Source of the DNA: Thermoleophilia bacterium
GTDB lineage: Bacteria; Actinomycetota; Thermoleophilia; Gaiellales; Gaiellaceae
DNA length: 6,126 nucleotides
NCBI GenBank assembly: GCA_029858755.1
Contig: JAOUEK010000137.1
Coordinates: forward strand, 1 to 6,126
Direction of reading: 5' to 3'
Shown: in pieces, positions 1 through 6,059 of the stretch
Layout: the number at the start of each line of letters is the position of its first letter
Position numbering within the stretch: the stretch's first letter is position 1
Translations under genes and position numbers: made by a program
The notes under the pieces: model-generated
Databases searched by the model: none
The model's input: the letters and a program-made list of their open reading frames with translations, nothing else
Told to the model about the DNA's origin: nothing

Positions 1-1
1 G

Positions 2-340
2 TGGGACGACGTCGCCGAGATCGGGCCCGGTCTGCCGGGCGTCGGCGCCGACTCCGCGTACGGCACGGCGGCGCTGCACGTCCACCGCTCCTTCATGTGC
101 CGGCTTCGGGGAGGCGGCGAGACGCAGGCGACTCGCTCCGACATCAAGGAGTGGTCGCTACTGGACGAGGCGACCCCTGGCGTCCTCTTGGTCGCGCCGC
201 ACGACGCGTGCTGGCCGGTGGTTCCCGTCCCGGCGGCCGGTCGATCCCTGGTGCGGGAGCTCGTCGAGGACGCCTCGCCGGAGCGGACGCCGACGACAGT
301 GGCGCGCGTCCGGCGCGCCGAGCGTGGGAACGACGAATGA
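2..340 (+). CDS. MmcQ/YjbR family protein, 5'-truncated
   Basis: The reading frame is open from the window edge to a TGA and gives 112 residues. Family members are about 115-125 residues, so probably only a few N-terminal residues are missing. The opening WDDVAEIGPGLPGV followed by YGTAALHV (residues 20-27) and SFMCRL (30-35) follows the family pattern of a 'DDV...alpGv' helix and a 'syGtpalrvrgk.fa.l' strand. The later PGVLLVAPHDACWPVVPV (59-76) fits the 'vfftt.Hy.gyp.vlvrl' segment, with H67 at the conserved His. The family has a CyaY-like fold and is often described as predicted DNA-binding; no biochemical role is established. The match is recognisable but divergent, especially in the middle, and codon choice (CTA, TTG, CCT, ACT, GGA) is slightly looser than in the neighbours. 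The stop overlaps the hemW start (ATGA), so the two are probably co-translated. No link to heme or heat shock can be inferred from the sequence. Confidence 0.68.
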   Translation, partial: WDDVAEIGPGLPGVGADSAYGTAALHVHRSFMCRLRGGGETQATRSDIKEWSLLDEATPGVLLVAPHDACWPVVPVPAAGRSLVRELVEDASPERTPTTVARVRRAERGNDE

Positions 341-1521
341 GCGCGGCTCCCCGCTCGCTCGAGGGCCGCGTGCGGCACCTCTACGTCCATCTCCCGTTCT
401 GCGTCCATCGCTGCGGCTACTGCGACTTCGTCACCGCGGTCGGCCGCCGAGACGACCACGCCCGGTACGTCGACGCGCTGGCCGCGGAGCTCGCGCAGCA
501 GCGCGACCTGCTGGCAGACCCGCTCGAGACCGTCTTCGTCGGCGGCGGCACGCCGACCTTCACCGAGCTCCCGTCGCTGCAGCGGTTGCTCGCGTTCCTG
601 CCGGCTGCCGGCGAGCTCACCGTCGAGGCCAACCCGGAGACGGTGACCCCGGCTGTGGCGCAGGCGCTGCGCGACGGTGGCGTGACCCGCGTCTCCGTCG
701 GGGCGCAGAGCTTCGCGCCGCGGTTGCTCGACGTGCTCGAGCGCCGCGCGTCGCCCGACGACGTCCGGCGGGCGGTGCATGCTCTTCGTGATGCCGGATT
801 GGACAACATCTCCCTCGACCTGCTCTACGGGATCCCGGGCGAGAGCGCCGCCGACCTCGCCGCCGACCTCACGGAGGCGCTCGCCCTCGAGCCAGACCAC
901 CTCTCCTGCTACGAGCTCGAGGCGAAGCCCGGAACCCGGTTCGCCAACACCTGGGCGGGCGAGCTCGCGCGCCAGTCGGAGGCGATGGAGGATCACCTCG
1001 ATCTCGTCGTGGAGACCCTGACCGGAGCGGGGCTCCGCTGGTACGAGACGGCCAACTTCGCCCGGCTCGAGACCGGTCGCCGCGGGCGCGACCTCCGTGC
1101 ACGACACAATCTGGCGATCTGGCGTGGCGCCGACTACCTCGGCGTCGGGATCGGAGCCGTGTCCACGCTCGGCGACGAGCGACGGCGCAACGTGCGGTCG
1201 CTCGGGGGCTACCTGGCGGCGCTCGCGGCGGGAAGCCCGCCGCGCCGGGAGGTCGAGCGACTCGACGCGGCGACAAAGGCGCGCGAGCGGCTGATGCTCG
1301 GCCTCCGCCTCGACGAGCCGGTCGCGCGGGCCGGCCTCGACGCGGTGATCGACGAGGAGGCGCTCGTGCGGCTCGTCGACGCGGGGCTCGTCGACACCAG
1401 CAGCGAGGGCGTGCTGCGCCTGACCCGTCGCGGGCGGTTCCTCGGCGGCGCAATCACCGCCGAGCTGATCGAGTGGGAGCCGGCACGGGCGCCGGAGTCC
1501 GCGCCGTTACGATTCGGTTGA
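337..1521 (+). CDS. hemW: HemW, radical-SAM heme chaperone (formerly called HemN-like coproporphyrinogen oxidase)
   Basis: This 394-residue protein is close to the usual 375-400 of the family. HLPFCVHRCGYCDF carries the radical-SAM CxxxCxxC at C22, C26 and C29, which holds a 4Fe-4S cluster and SAM. The cluster is followed by Asp-Phe rather than by a further Cys. That is typical of HemW and unlike true HemN, which has CxxxCxxCxC. GGGTPT (69-74) is the SAM-binding glycine motif, and EANPET (97-102) and VSVGAQS are further barrel motifs. YETANFAR and HNLAIW (257-262) correspond to the HemW signatures 'YEisNfAR' and 'HNxxYW', with Ile in place of Tyr. Known HemW proteins bind heme and pass it to cytosolic or membrane hemoproteins, and do not oxidise coproporphyrinogen. 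ATG 337 overlaps the previous stop; the same frame further upstream is Arg-rich and noncoding in character. Automatic annotation as coproporphyrinogen III oxidase is likely but probably wrong. Confidence 0.95.
   Translation: MSAAPRSLEGRVRHLYVHLPFCVHRCGYCDFVTAVGRRDDHARYVDALAAELAQQRDLLADPLETVFVGGGTPTFTELPSLQRLLAFLPAAGELTVEANPETVTPAVAQALRDGGVTRVSVGAQSFAPRLLDVLERRASPDDVRRAVHALRDAGLDNISLDLLYGIPGESAADLAADLTEALALEPDHLSCYELEAKPGTRFANTWAGELARQSEAMEDHLDLVVETLTGAGLRWYETANFARLETGRRGRDLRARHNLAIWRGADYLGVGIGAVSTLGDERRRNVRSLGGYLAALAAGSPPRREVERLDAATKARERLMLGLRLDEPVARAGLDAVIDEEALVRLVDAGLVDTSSEGVLRLTRRGRFLGGAITAELIEWEPARAPESAPLRFG
1508..1513 (+). promoter_or_regulatory. Possible -10 box (TACGAT) for hrcA
   Basis: TACGAT fits the TAnnnT -10 consensus and lies 10 bases before ATG 1524, inside the last codons of hemW. 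That spacing would put transcription start at or just before the start codon. No TTGACA-like -35 box is visible at 16-18 bases upstream. A chance match is possible, although T/A-containing hexamers are rare in this GC-rich DNA. Confidence 0.33.
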
Positions 1522-1523
1522 CG

Positions 1524-2555
1524 ATGACCGAGCTGAGCCCGCGCAAGCGGGAGATCCTCCGGCGTGTGGTCGAGGAGTACGTCTCCACGGGGCAGCCCGT
1601 CGGCTCGCGGACGCTGGTGGAGCGCGCCGGCGTCGGCGCGTCCCCGTCCACCGTTCGCGGCGAGCTCGCGGAGCTCGAGGCTCTCGGACTGCTCATGCAC
1701 CCGCACACGTCGGCCGGTCGCGTCCCCACCGAGCGCGGCTACCGCTTGTACGCCGACGAGCTCGTCGACACGCTCGAGGGCAAGCCGGGGCCGTTCCCGG
1801 TCGACCTCTCTGCGATGCGGAACGAGCTGGAGGTCGCTCTGCAGCAGACCACCGACTCCCTCTCGCAGGCGACGAGGCTGCTCGCGCTCGTCACCGCCCC
1901 CTCGCTGCACGCCGCGACCGTCCGTCACGTGGAGGTGCTCCAGCTGCAGCCGCGCGTCGTGCTCGTGGTCGTGATCACGTCGTCGGGAGGGGTCACGAAG
2001 CGGATGCTCGAGCTCGACCACCCGGTCGACCCGGGCCTCGTCGACTGGGCGCGCGCGTACCTCAACGAGACGGTCACGGGGCTGCGGCTCGGGGCGACGC
2101 CGCTCCGCCGACGCTTCGAGGACCCCGAGCTCGACCCGCGGGAGCACCAGTTCCTGGCGGCGCTGCGCCCCGCGTTCGCCGATGCCGCGGACGAAGGCGG
2201 CTCGCAGCTCTACGTCGGTGGCGCCGCGGGGCTGCTCGGCGAGGCCCGCGGCGACGAGCTCGAGGCGTGCCAGCACCTGCTGGAGCTGCTCGAGCGCCGG
2301 GCGGTCGTGCTCGAGCTGCTGTCCGACGCGCTCGACCCGCGGCGCCCCGTGATCCGCGTCGGCCCCGAGGTCGAGGGCGCCGAGCTGCGCGACGTGTCGT
2401 ACGTCGGCGCGAGCTACGGCCTCTCCCACCGGTCGCTCGGCGGCGTGGGGCTGCTCGGACCGTTGCGCATGGACTACGAGGGCGCGATCCGCGCCGTGCG
2501 CGCTGCCGCGTTCGAGCTCTCCCGGCTCGTGGAGGACGTGTACGAGGACGACTGA
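1524..2555 (+). CDS. hrcA: HrcA, heat-inducible transcription repressor
   Basis: HrcA is a dimeric repressor that binds CIRCE operators in front of groES/groEL and related chaperone genes, and depends on GroEL for activity. The 343 residues match the family's usual 340-350. Residues 1-76 form the winged-helix DNA-binding domain: PRKREILRRVVEEYVSTGQPVGSRTL, then the recognition helix SPSTVRGELAELEALGLL, then the hallmark PHTSAGRVPTERGYRLY (60-76). The C-terminus has the family signature LLGPLRMDYEGAI around R315-M316-D317-Y318, and ends in ELSRLVEDVYEDD. ATG 1524 is chosen because the alignable protein begins at TELSPRKREIL. An in-frame TTG at 1518, overlapping the hemW stop, is the alternative; a GTG at 1473 would add a 17-residue low-quality extension. 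No Shine-Dalgarno sequence is visible. No CIRCE operator (TTAGCACTC-N9-GAGTGCTAA) is visible upstream of hrcA or dnaJ, so autoregulation is not apparent here and its targets are probably elsewhere. Confidence 0.96.
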   Translation: MTELSPRKREILRRVVEEYVSTGQPVGSRTLVERAGVGASPSTVRGELAELEALGLLMHPHTSAGRVPTERGYRLYADELVDTLEGKPGPFPVDLSAMRNELEVALQQTTDSLSQATRLLALVTAPSLHAATVRHVEVLQLQPRVVLVVVITSSGGVTKRMLELDHPVDPGLVDWARAYLNETVTGLRLGATPLRRRFEDPELDPREHQFLAALRPAFADAADEGGSQLYVGGAAGLLGEARGDELEACQHLLELLERRAVVLELLSDALDPRRPVIRVGPEVEGAELRDVSYVGASYGLSHRSLGGVGLLGPLRMDYEGAIRAVRAAAFELSRLVEDVYEDD

Positions 2556-2570
2556 CGACTGAGCCTCCTT

Positions 2571-2591
2571 CCGCCGGGTCGCCACCGGCGG
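2571..2591 (+). repeat. Inverted repeat (7-bp arms, 7-base loop) in the hrcA-dnaJ gap
   Basis: CCGCCGG (2571-2577) and CCGGCGG (2585-2591) are perfect reverse complements separated by GTCGCCA. In RNA this gives a stable, all-GC stem. It sits 15 bases after the hrcA stop. No U-tract follows (the next bases are GCTCCCGTG), so it is not a standard intrinsic terminator. It could slow polymerase, protect a 3' end or bind a protein, or be chance in GC-rich spacer DNA. This gap (2556-2629) is the only intergenic space of note in the window. Confidence 0.5.
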
Positions 2592-2614
2592 GCTCCCGTG
2601 ACCGGGCGTCGGGC

Positions 2615-2620
2615 TACCCT
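2615..2620 (+). promoter_or_regulatory. Possible -10 box (TACCCT) for dnaJ, leaderless spacing
   Basis: TACCCT matches TAnnnT and ends 9 bases before the dnaJ ATG, inside the window's only real intergenic gap. Transcription starting 6-9 bases downstream would give a leaderless or nearly leaderless dnaJ mRNA, consistent with the lack of a clear Shine-Dalgarno sequence there. No -35 hexamer is recognisable at the usual distance, so this rests on the -10 and its position alone. Confidence 0.42.
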
Positions 2621-2629
2621 TGAAGCCGG

Positions 2630-3751
2630 ATGGCGACGACGGAGCGCGACTACTACGAGGTGCTCGGGATCGAGCGCGGCGCGAGCGAGGCGGAGATCAA
2701 GAAGGCGTTCCGTCGGCTCGCGCGCGAGCTGCACCCGGACGTGAACGGTTCGGCCGACGCGGAGCACCTCTTCCGCGAGGTGGCGGAGGCCTACGAGGTG
2801 CTCTCCGACCCCGAGCGGCGCCAGACCTACGATCGTTTCGGGCACGCAGGGCTCCGTACCGGCGGCTTCCAGCCGACGGACTTCGACCTCGGGAACCTGT
2901 CCGACATCTTCGCCGCGTTCTTCGGTGACGGCGTCTTCGGCTCCCCGGGACAGCCTCGTCGGGCGCGAGGCGCCGACGTCTCCGTCGCGGTCGAGGTGAC
3001 GCTCGCCGACGCCGCCTCCGGCGCCTCCGTGCACGTGCCGCTGCGGGTCGCGCAGACGTGCGAGCGCTGCCACGGCGCCCGCGCCGAGCCGGGGACGTCC
3101 GCAGAGCGATGCGCGACGTGCGGCGGGCGCGGGCAGGTGCAGCACGTCTCCCAGTCGGTCTTCGGGCAGTTCGTCCGCGCCTCCACGTGCCCGCGCTGCG
3201 ACGGGCTGGGAGAAGTCGTGGCCACGCCGTGCAGCGCGTGCGACGGTGCCGGGCGCCTGATCGGGGAGCGCGAGCTCGACGTCGACGTGCCGCCCGGCAT
3301 CCATGACGGGCAGCGCATCCGGCTGCGGGGTGAGGGGCATGCCGGCGCGCTCGGCGGGCCCGCCGGCGACGCGTTCGTGCTCGTGCGCGTCCGTGCGCAC
3401 GAAGGGGTGGAGCGCGACGGGGACGACCTGCTGACGGTCGCCGCGGTCACGTTCACGCAGGCCGCGCTGGGGACGGTCGTGAGCGTCCCCTCGGCGGAGG
3501 GCGACGTCGAGGTCGACGTGCCGCCGGGGGCGCAGCCCGGTGACGTGATCGTGGTGCGCGGCCGTGGCATGCCCGCGCTCCACACCGGCCGTCGGGGCGA
3601 CCTGAGGGTCCACGTCGACGTCCGCGTGCCGCGGCGCCTGACCCCCGAGCAGCGAGCGCAGCTCGAGCAGCTCGACACGGCACTGGACGACGAGGCGTAC
3701 CGCGACGAGGGCGAGGGGTTCTTCGACCGACTGAAGAGCGCGTTCCGCTGA
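2630..3751 (+). CDS. dnaJ: DnaJ, type I Hsp40 co-chaperone (DnaJ2-like)
   Basis: DnaJ binds unfolded clients and stimulates the ATPase of DnaK (Hsp70) in the cytoplasm. The 373 residues have the full type I layout. The J domain (about 5-70) carries HPD at 35-37, needed for DnaK activation, and YDRFGHAG at its end. A short Gly/Phe segment (71-114) includes [10 protein letters not shown] four-repeat zinc domain follows: C144ERC147, C161ATC164, C187PRC190 and C201SAC204. The first repeat reads CxxCHGAR rather than CxxCxGxG; all eight zinc-binding Cys are present. The C-terminal client-binding domains include [20 protein letters not shown], then [21 protein letters not shown] and [19 protein letters not shown] 2630 starts at the expected point just before the J domain. 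Actinomycetota usually keep one dnaJ with grpE-dnaK and a second beside hrcA. With neither grpE nor dnaK here, this is probably the second, working with a DnaK encoded elsewhere. Confidence 0.97.
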   Translation: MATTERDYYEVLGIERGASEAEIKKAFRRLARELHPDVNGSADAEHLFREVAEAYEVLSDPERRQTYDRFGHAGLRTGGFQPTDFDLGNLSDIFAAFFGDGVFGSPGQPRRARGADVSVAVEVTLADAASGASVHVPLRVAQTCERCHGARAEPGTSAERCATCGGRGQVQHVSQSVFGQFVRASTCPRCDGLGEVVATPCSACDGAGRLIGERELDVDVPPGIHDGQRIRLRGEGHAGALGGPAGDAFVLVRVRAHEGVERDGDDLLTVAAVTFTQAALGTVVSVPSAEGDVEVDVPPGAQPGDVIVVRGRGMPALHTGRRGDLRVHVDVRVPRRLTPEQRAQLEQLDTALDDEAYRDEGEGFFDRLKSAFR

Positions 3752-3771
3752 GCGACGAGCCGCTCCTGCGC

Positions 3772-4518
3772 GTGGCGCTTCGCGTCCCGGCCGGAGAGGT
3801 CGAGCCCGCTCGGGCGGCGCTGCTCGAGCTCGTCCGCGACGGCTTCGAAGAGATCGACGCCGACGAGCACGTGGTGTTGGTCGCATACGCCGGCGCCGGA
3901 CGCGCGTCGGCGCTCGTCCAGCGCTTCCCCGAGGCGGCCGTCTCACCCGTCGAGGAGGGCTGGGAGGACGCATGGCGCACCTATCACCGGCCCGTCGTCG
4001 TCGGTGGTGTCTGGATCGGCCCTCCCTGGGGCACCCCGCCGCCCGGGGAGCCGTCCGTCGTGATCGACCCCGGTCGCGCGTTCGGCACCGGCGCCCACCC
4101 GACGACCCGGCTCTGCGTCGAGTTGCTCGCCCGCTGCGAGCGTGGGTCGCTGCTCGACGTGGGCTGCGGCTCGGGCGTGCTCGCGCTCGCCGCGTCTCGG
4201 CTCGGCTTCGGGCCCCTGCTCGCGGTCGACGACGACCCGGTGGCGGTGGAGACCGCGACCCAGAACGCGCGGGCCAACGACGTGGAGCTGGAGGCGCGCG
4301 TGCTCGACGCGGAGCGTGAGCCGCTGCCGACCGCGGACGGCGCCGTCGTGAACATCCTCCTCGGCCCCATCGAGGCCGTGCTCACGCGCCTCGAGACGAC
4401 GTGGGTCGTGACCTCCGGCTACCTGGTCGGGGAGCGCCCCCGGCATCCGGGCTGGGCGCACGCCGGCCAGGCGACGCTCGACGGCTGGGCCGCCGACCGC
4501 TTCGACCGCGTGGGATGA
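3772..4518 (+). CDS. prmA: PrmA, ribosomal protein L11 methyltransferase
   Basis: PrmA uses SAM to methylate amino groups of ribosomal protein L11. From GTG 3772 the protein has 248 residues, close to the roughly 254 of the Thermus enzyme and shorter than the 293 of E. coli. The N-terminal substrate-recognition domain is followed by the PrmA signature DPGRAFGTGAHPTTRLCVELL (starting at D99), then SAM-binding motif I LLDVGCGSGVLALAAS (D129, G131, G133, G135). AVDDDP is the acidic ribose-binding loop, and VVNILLGPIEAVL (N194) takes the place of the family's 'ANIla..l' motif. TSGYLVGERP and the final Trp-rich segment complete the fold. The start is uncertain: translation of the bases just upstream (SDEPLLR) continues a plausible first beta strand. 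A non-standard CTG at 3748, overlapping the dnaJ stop as CTGA, would include it. The gap to dnaJ is 20 bases from GTG, so the genes are probably co-transcribed. Confidence 0.92.
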   Translation: MALRVPAGEVEPARAALLELVRDGFEEIDADEHVVLVAYAGAGRASALVQRFPEAAVSPVEEGWEDAWRTYHRPVVVGGVWIGPPWGTPPPGEPSVVIDPGRAFGTGAHPTTRLCVELLARCERGSLLDVGCGSGVLALAASRLGFGPLLAVDDDPVAVETATQNARANDVELEARVLDAEREPLPTADGAVVNILLGPIEAVLTRLETTWVVTSGYLVGERPRHPGWAHAGQATLDGWAADRFDRVG

Positions 4519-4522
4519 TCCC
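4512..4522 (+). repeat. Perfect short palindrome GGGAT-G-ATCCC at the prmA/mtaB junction
   Basis: Five-base arms flank a central G. It spans the prmA stop codon (4516-4518) and ends 5 bases before mtaB. Within it, GATGAT (4514-4519) resembles a -10 hexamer 8 bases from the mtaB ATG, so the palindrome could be an operator over a leaderless promoter. It is short and may be chance. Confidence 0.25.
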
Positions 4523-4527
4523 GGCCG

Positions 4528-5724
4528 ATGCCCACGTTCGCGACCCGGTTCCTCGGCTGCAAGGTGTCCTTCGCGGACGCTCAGGCGGTGCGGGAGCGGC
4601 TGCTCGCCGACGGGCACGTCGAGGCGGCGGAGGCCGACGCCGACGTCGTGGTCGTGAACACGTGCTGCGTCACGCGCGAGGCCGTCTCCAAGTCCCGGCA
4701 GGCCGTCTCGCGCGCCGCGCGGACCGCCGGTGCCGTGTACGTCTCCGGCTGCGCCTCGAACCTCGACGGCGCCTTCGACGGCGTGGCGCGAAACGTCGTC
4801 GTCATGCGAGCGATCGGCGACGCGGCCGCCGAGGCGATCGCAGGCGACGTCGGCGCGATCGGCTGCGTCCAGGCAGACCACCGTCTCGAGCGCGTGCGGG
4901 CGTTCGTCCGCATCCAGGACGGCTGCTCGTTCGCGTGCAGCTTCTGCGTGATCCCGCTCGTCCGGGGCGCCACGCGCAGCCGCACGGCGGGGGCAGTGCT
5001 GGCGGAGGTCCGCCGCCGTGTGGCGCAGGGGCACCGCGAAGTGGTGCTCACCGGCGTCAACCTGGGGTGCTTCCGCGACCGGGCGGCACGCGTCACACTG
5101 GCCGGGCTCGTGCGCGAGGCGGGCTCGCTCGACGGGCTCGAGCGCCTGCGGCTCTCCTCGATCGAGGTCAACCACCTCGACCGTGAGCTCGTCGCCGCCG
5201 TGCGCGAGACGCCGACCGTGTCCCCGCACCTGCACGTCCCGCTGCAGTCCGGCGACGACGGCGTCCTCCAGGCGATGGGCCGGCGCTACACCGCCGGTCA
5301 GTACCTCGCCAGGCTCGAGCCGCTCGCCGACCTCAATCTCACGAGCGACGTGATCGTCGGCTACCCCGGCGAGGAGGAGCAGGCCTTCCGCGCCACCCTC
5401 GACGTGGTCGAGCGTGCAGGGCTGACCAGGGTGCACGTCTTCCCCTACTCGCCCCGGCCCGGCACGAGGACTGCTGCGCGGGACACCGTCCCCGCCGCGG
5501 TGAAGCGAGAGCGCAGCGCACGGCTCAGAGCGCTCTCCGACGAGCTGTGCCGGCGGCGCTGGGCCGGCAAGGTGGGCGGCGTGGACCGCGTGCTCGTCGA
5601 CCGCCCCGGGCGTGGCTACGGGGACGACTACACGCCATGGCTCGTCGACGCCCCCGTCGGCGAGCTCGTACGCGCGAGGGCGACCGGCGTCTCGGCGGAG
5701 GGGGTGCTCGCCGTTGCCGCCTGA
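4528..5724 (+). CDS. mtaB: MtaB-like tRNA methylthiotransferase (t6A37 to ms2t6A37)
   Basis: MtaB is a radical-SAM enzyme that adds a methylthio group to C2 of t6A at position 37 of tRNAs reading ANN codons, stabilising codon pairing. The 398 residues show all three domains of the MiaB/RimO/MtaB family. The N-terminal domain has its cluster Cys at FLGCKV (C11), NTCCVT (C46) and VSGC (C75). The radical-SAM core has QDGCSFACSFCVIPLVRG with C133, C137 and C140, then HLHVPLQSGDD (from H234) and MGRRYT. A short C-terminal TRAM-like RNA-binding domain spans about 345-398. It is shorter than B. subtilis MtaB (about 450). The position after prmA matches the Bacillus gene order and favours MtaB over MiaB or RimO; the 'GCKV' form of the first Cys motif agrees. 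The conserved Asn after GCKV is Ser here (S14). ATG 4528 lies 9 bases after prmA with no Shine-Dalgarno sequence. Confidence 0.9.
   Translation: MPTFATRFLGCKVSFADAQAVRERLLADGHVEAAEADADVVVVNTCCVTREAVSKSRQAVSRAARTAGAVYVSGCASNLDGAFDGVARNVVVMRAIGDAAAEAIAGDVGAIGCVQADHRLERVRAFVRIQDGCSFACSFCVIPLVRGATRSRTAGAVLAEVRRRVAQGHREVVLTGVNLGCFRDRAARVTLAGLVREAGSLDGLERLRLSSIEVNHLDRELVAAVRETPTVSPHLHVPLQSGDDGVLQAMGRRYTAGQYLARLEPLADLNLTSDVIVGYPGEEEQAFRATLDVVERAGLTRVHVFPYSPRPGTRTAARDTVPAAVKRERSARLRALSDELCRRRWAGKVGGVDRVLVDRPGRGYGDDYTPWLVDAPVGELVRARATGVSAEGVLAVAA
5697..5704 (+). promoter_or_regulatory. Purine-rich ribosome-binding site for the HIT gene
   Basis: GGAGGGGG lies inside the end of mtaB, with 9 bases between it and TTG 5714. 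It is the strongest Shine-Dalgarno-like sequence in the window. It supports the TTG as the start of the HIT gene, since family alignment leaves no better start. Spacing is slightly long if only GGAGG pairs. Confidence 0.5.
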
Positions 5725-6046
5725 CGACTGCCTCTTCTGCCGGCTCGCCCGTGAGGGCGACCACGTGCACGCCGGCGACGGCTTCGTGGCGATCCGGGAC
5801 ATCGCGCCGAAGGCGCCGACGCACCTGCTGGTGCTCCCGGAGCGCCACGTCGACACGTTCCGCGACGTCGCCGCTTTCCCCGACGACGAGGCCGGCCGGA
5901 TGCTCCGCTTCGTGGCCGAGACGGCCGCCCTGGCCGGGCTGGAGGACTACCAGGTGATCGTCAACGTAGGCCCCGGCGCCGGGCAGACGGTGTTCCACCT
6001 GCACTGGCACGTGCTGGGCGGGGCTGGCCTCGAGCGCTTCGAATAG
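5714..6046 (+). CDS. HIT-family (Hint-like) purine nucleotide hydrolase
   Basis: From TTG 5714 the protein has 110 residues, the usual length of a Hint-type protein. It begins PPDDCLFCRLA, the family start, with a CxxC (C6, C9) that helps bind zinc in many bacterial members. AIRDIAPKAPTHLLVLPERHV (about 26-46) is the conserved central strand-loop region. QTVFHLHWHVLGG contains the histidine triad H95-x-H97-x-H99, in which the central His is the nucleophile in known Hint enzymes. Hint proteins hydrolyse adenosine phosphoramidates and aminoacyl-adenylates; the physiological substrate here is unknown. The start overlaps the last 11 bases of mtaB, so translational coupling is likely. An in-frame ATG at 5612 would add 34 residues, translated from DNA that encodes the mtaB TRAM region and unlike HIT proteins; it is rejected. 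In other bacteria this gene class often sits near translation genes, as here. Confidence 0.9.
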   Translation: MPPDDCLFCRLAREGDHVHAGDGFVAIRDIAPKAPTHLLVLPERHVDTFRDVAAFPDDEAGRMLRFVAETAALAGLEDYQVIVNVGPGAGQTVFHLHWHVLGGAGLERFE

Positions 6047-6047
6047 G

Positions 6048-6053
6048 CATGGT
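6048..6053 (+). promoter_or_regulatory. Weak possible -10 box (CATGGT) for yqeY
   Basis: CATGGT ends 6 bases before GTG 6060, the spacing expected if transcription began at the start codon. It lacks the leading T of TAnnnT, and no -35 is seen. It is listed because similar hexamers precede hrcA, dnaJ and mtaB. Read-through from upstream is equally possible. Confidence 0.2.
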
Positions 6054-6059
6054 GTAGCC

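Noticed and set aside
1..336. In-frame upstream extension of hemW to the GTG at position 1
   Set aside because: The translation is Arg-rich and unlike any HemW N-terminus. The +2 frame of the same DNA has better codon bias and a recognisable MmcQ/YjbR match, and ATG 337 gives the standard HemW start.
1473..1523. Earlier GTG start for hrcA
   Set aside because: The added residues are Gly/Ala-rich and overlap the hemW C-terminus by 49 bases, while HrcA proteins normally begin at the helix encoded just after 1524.
1209..2585. Minus-strand open frame opposite hemW and hrcA, and a similar one at 2474-3973 opposite dnaJ
   Set aside because: These are shadow frames of strongly supported plus-strand genes, with no recognisable motifs of their own.
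2267..2928. Two overlapping plus-strand open frames (2267-2623 and 2620-2928) across the hrcA-dnaJ gap
   Set aside because: Both are Arg/Ala-rich alternative frames of hrcA and dnaJ, with no family features.
5612..5713. ATG 5612 as the HIT gene start
   Set aside because: It would overlap mtaB by more than 110 bases and add residues not seen in HIT proteins. TTG 5714 gives the normal length and N-terminus.
3943..5856. Long open frame on the minus strand (about 637 codons) opposite prmA, mtaB and the HIT gene
   Set aside because: Such frames arise opposite GC-rich genes because stop codons are rare. The translation is low-complexity, rich in Arg, Gly, Ala, Asp and His, and the plus strand carries clear protein families throughout.
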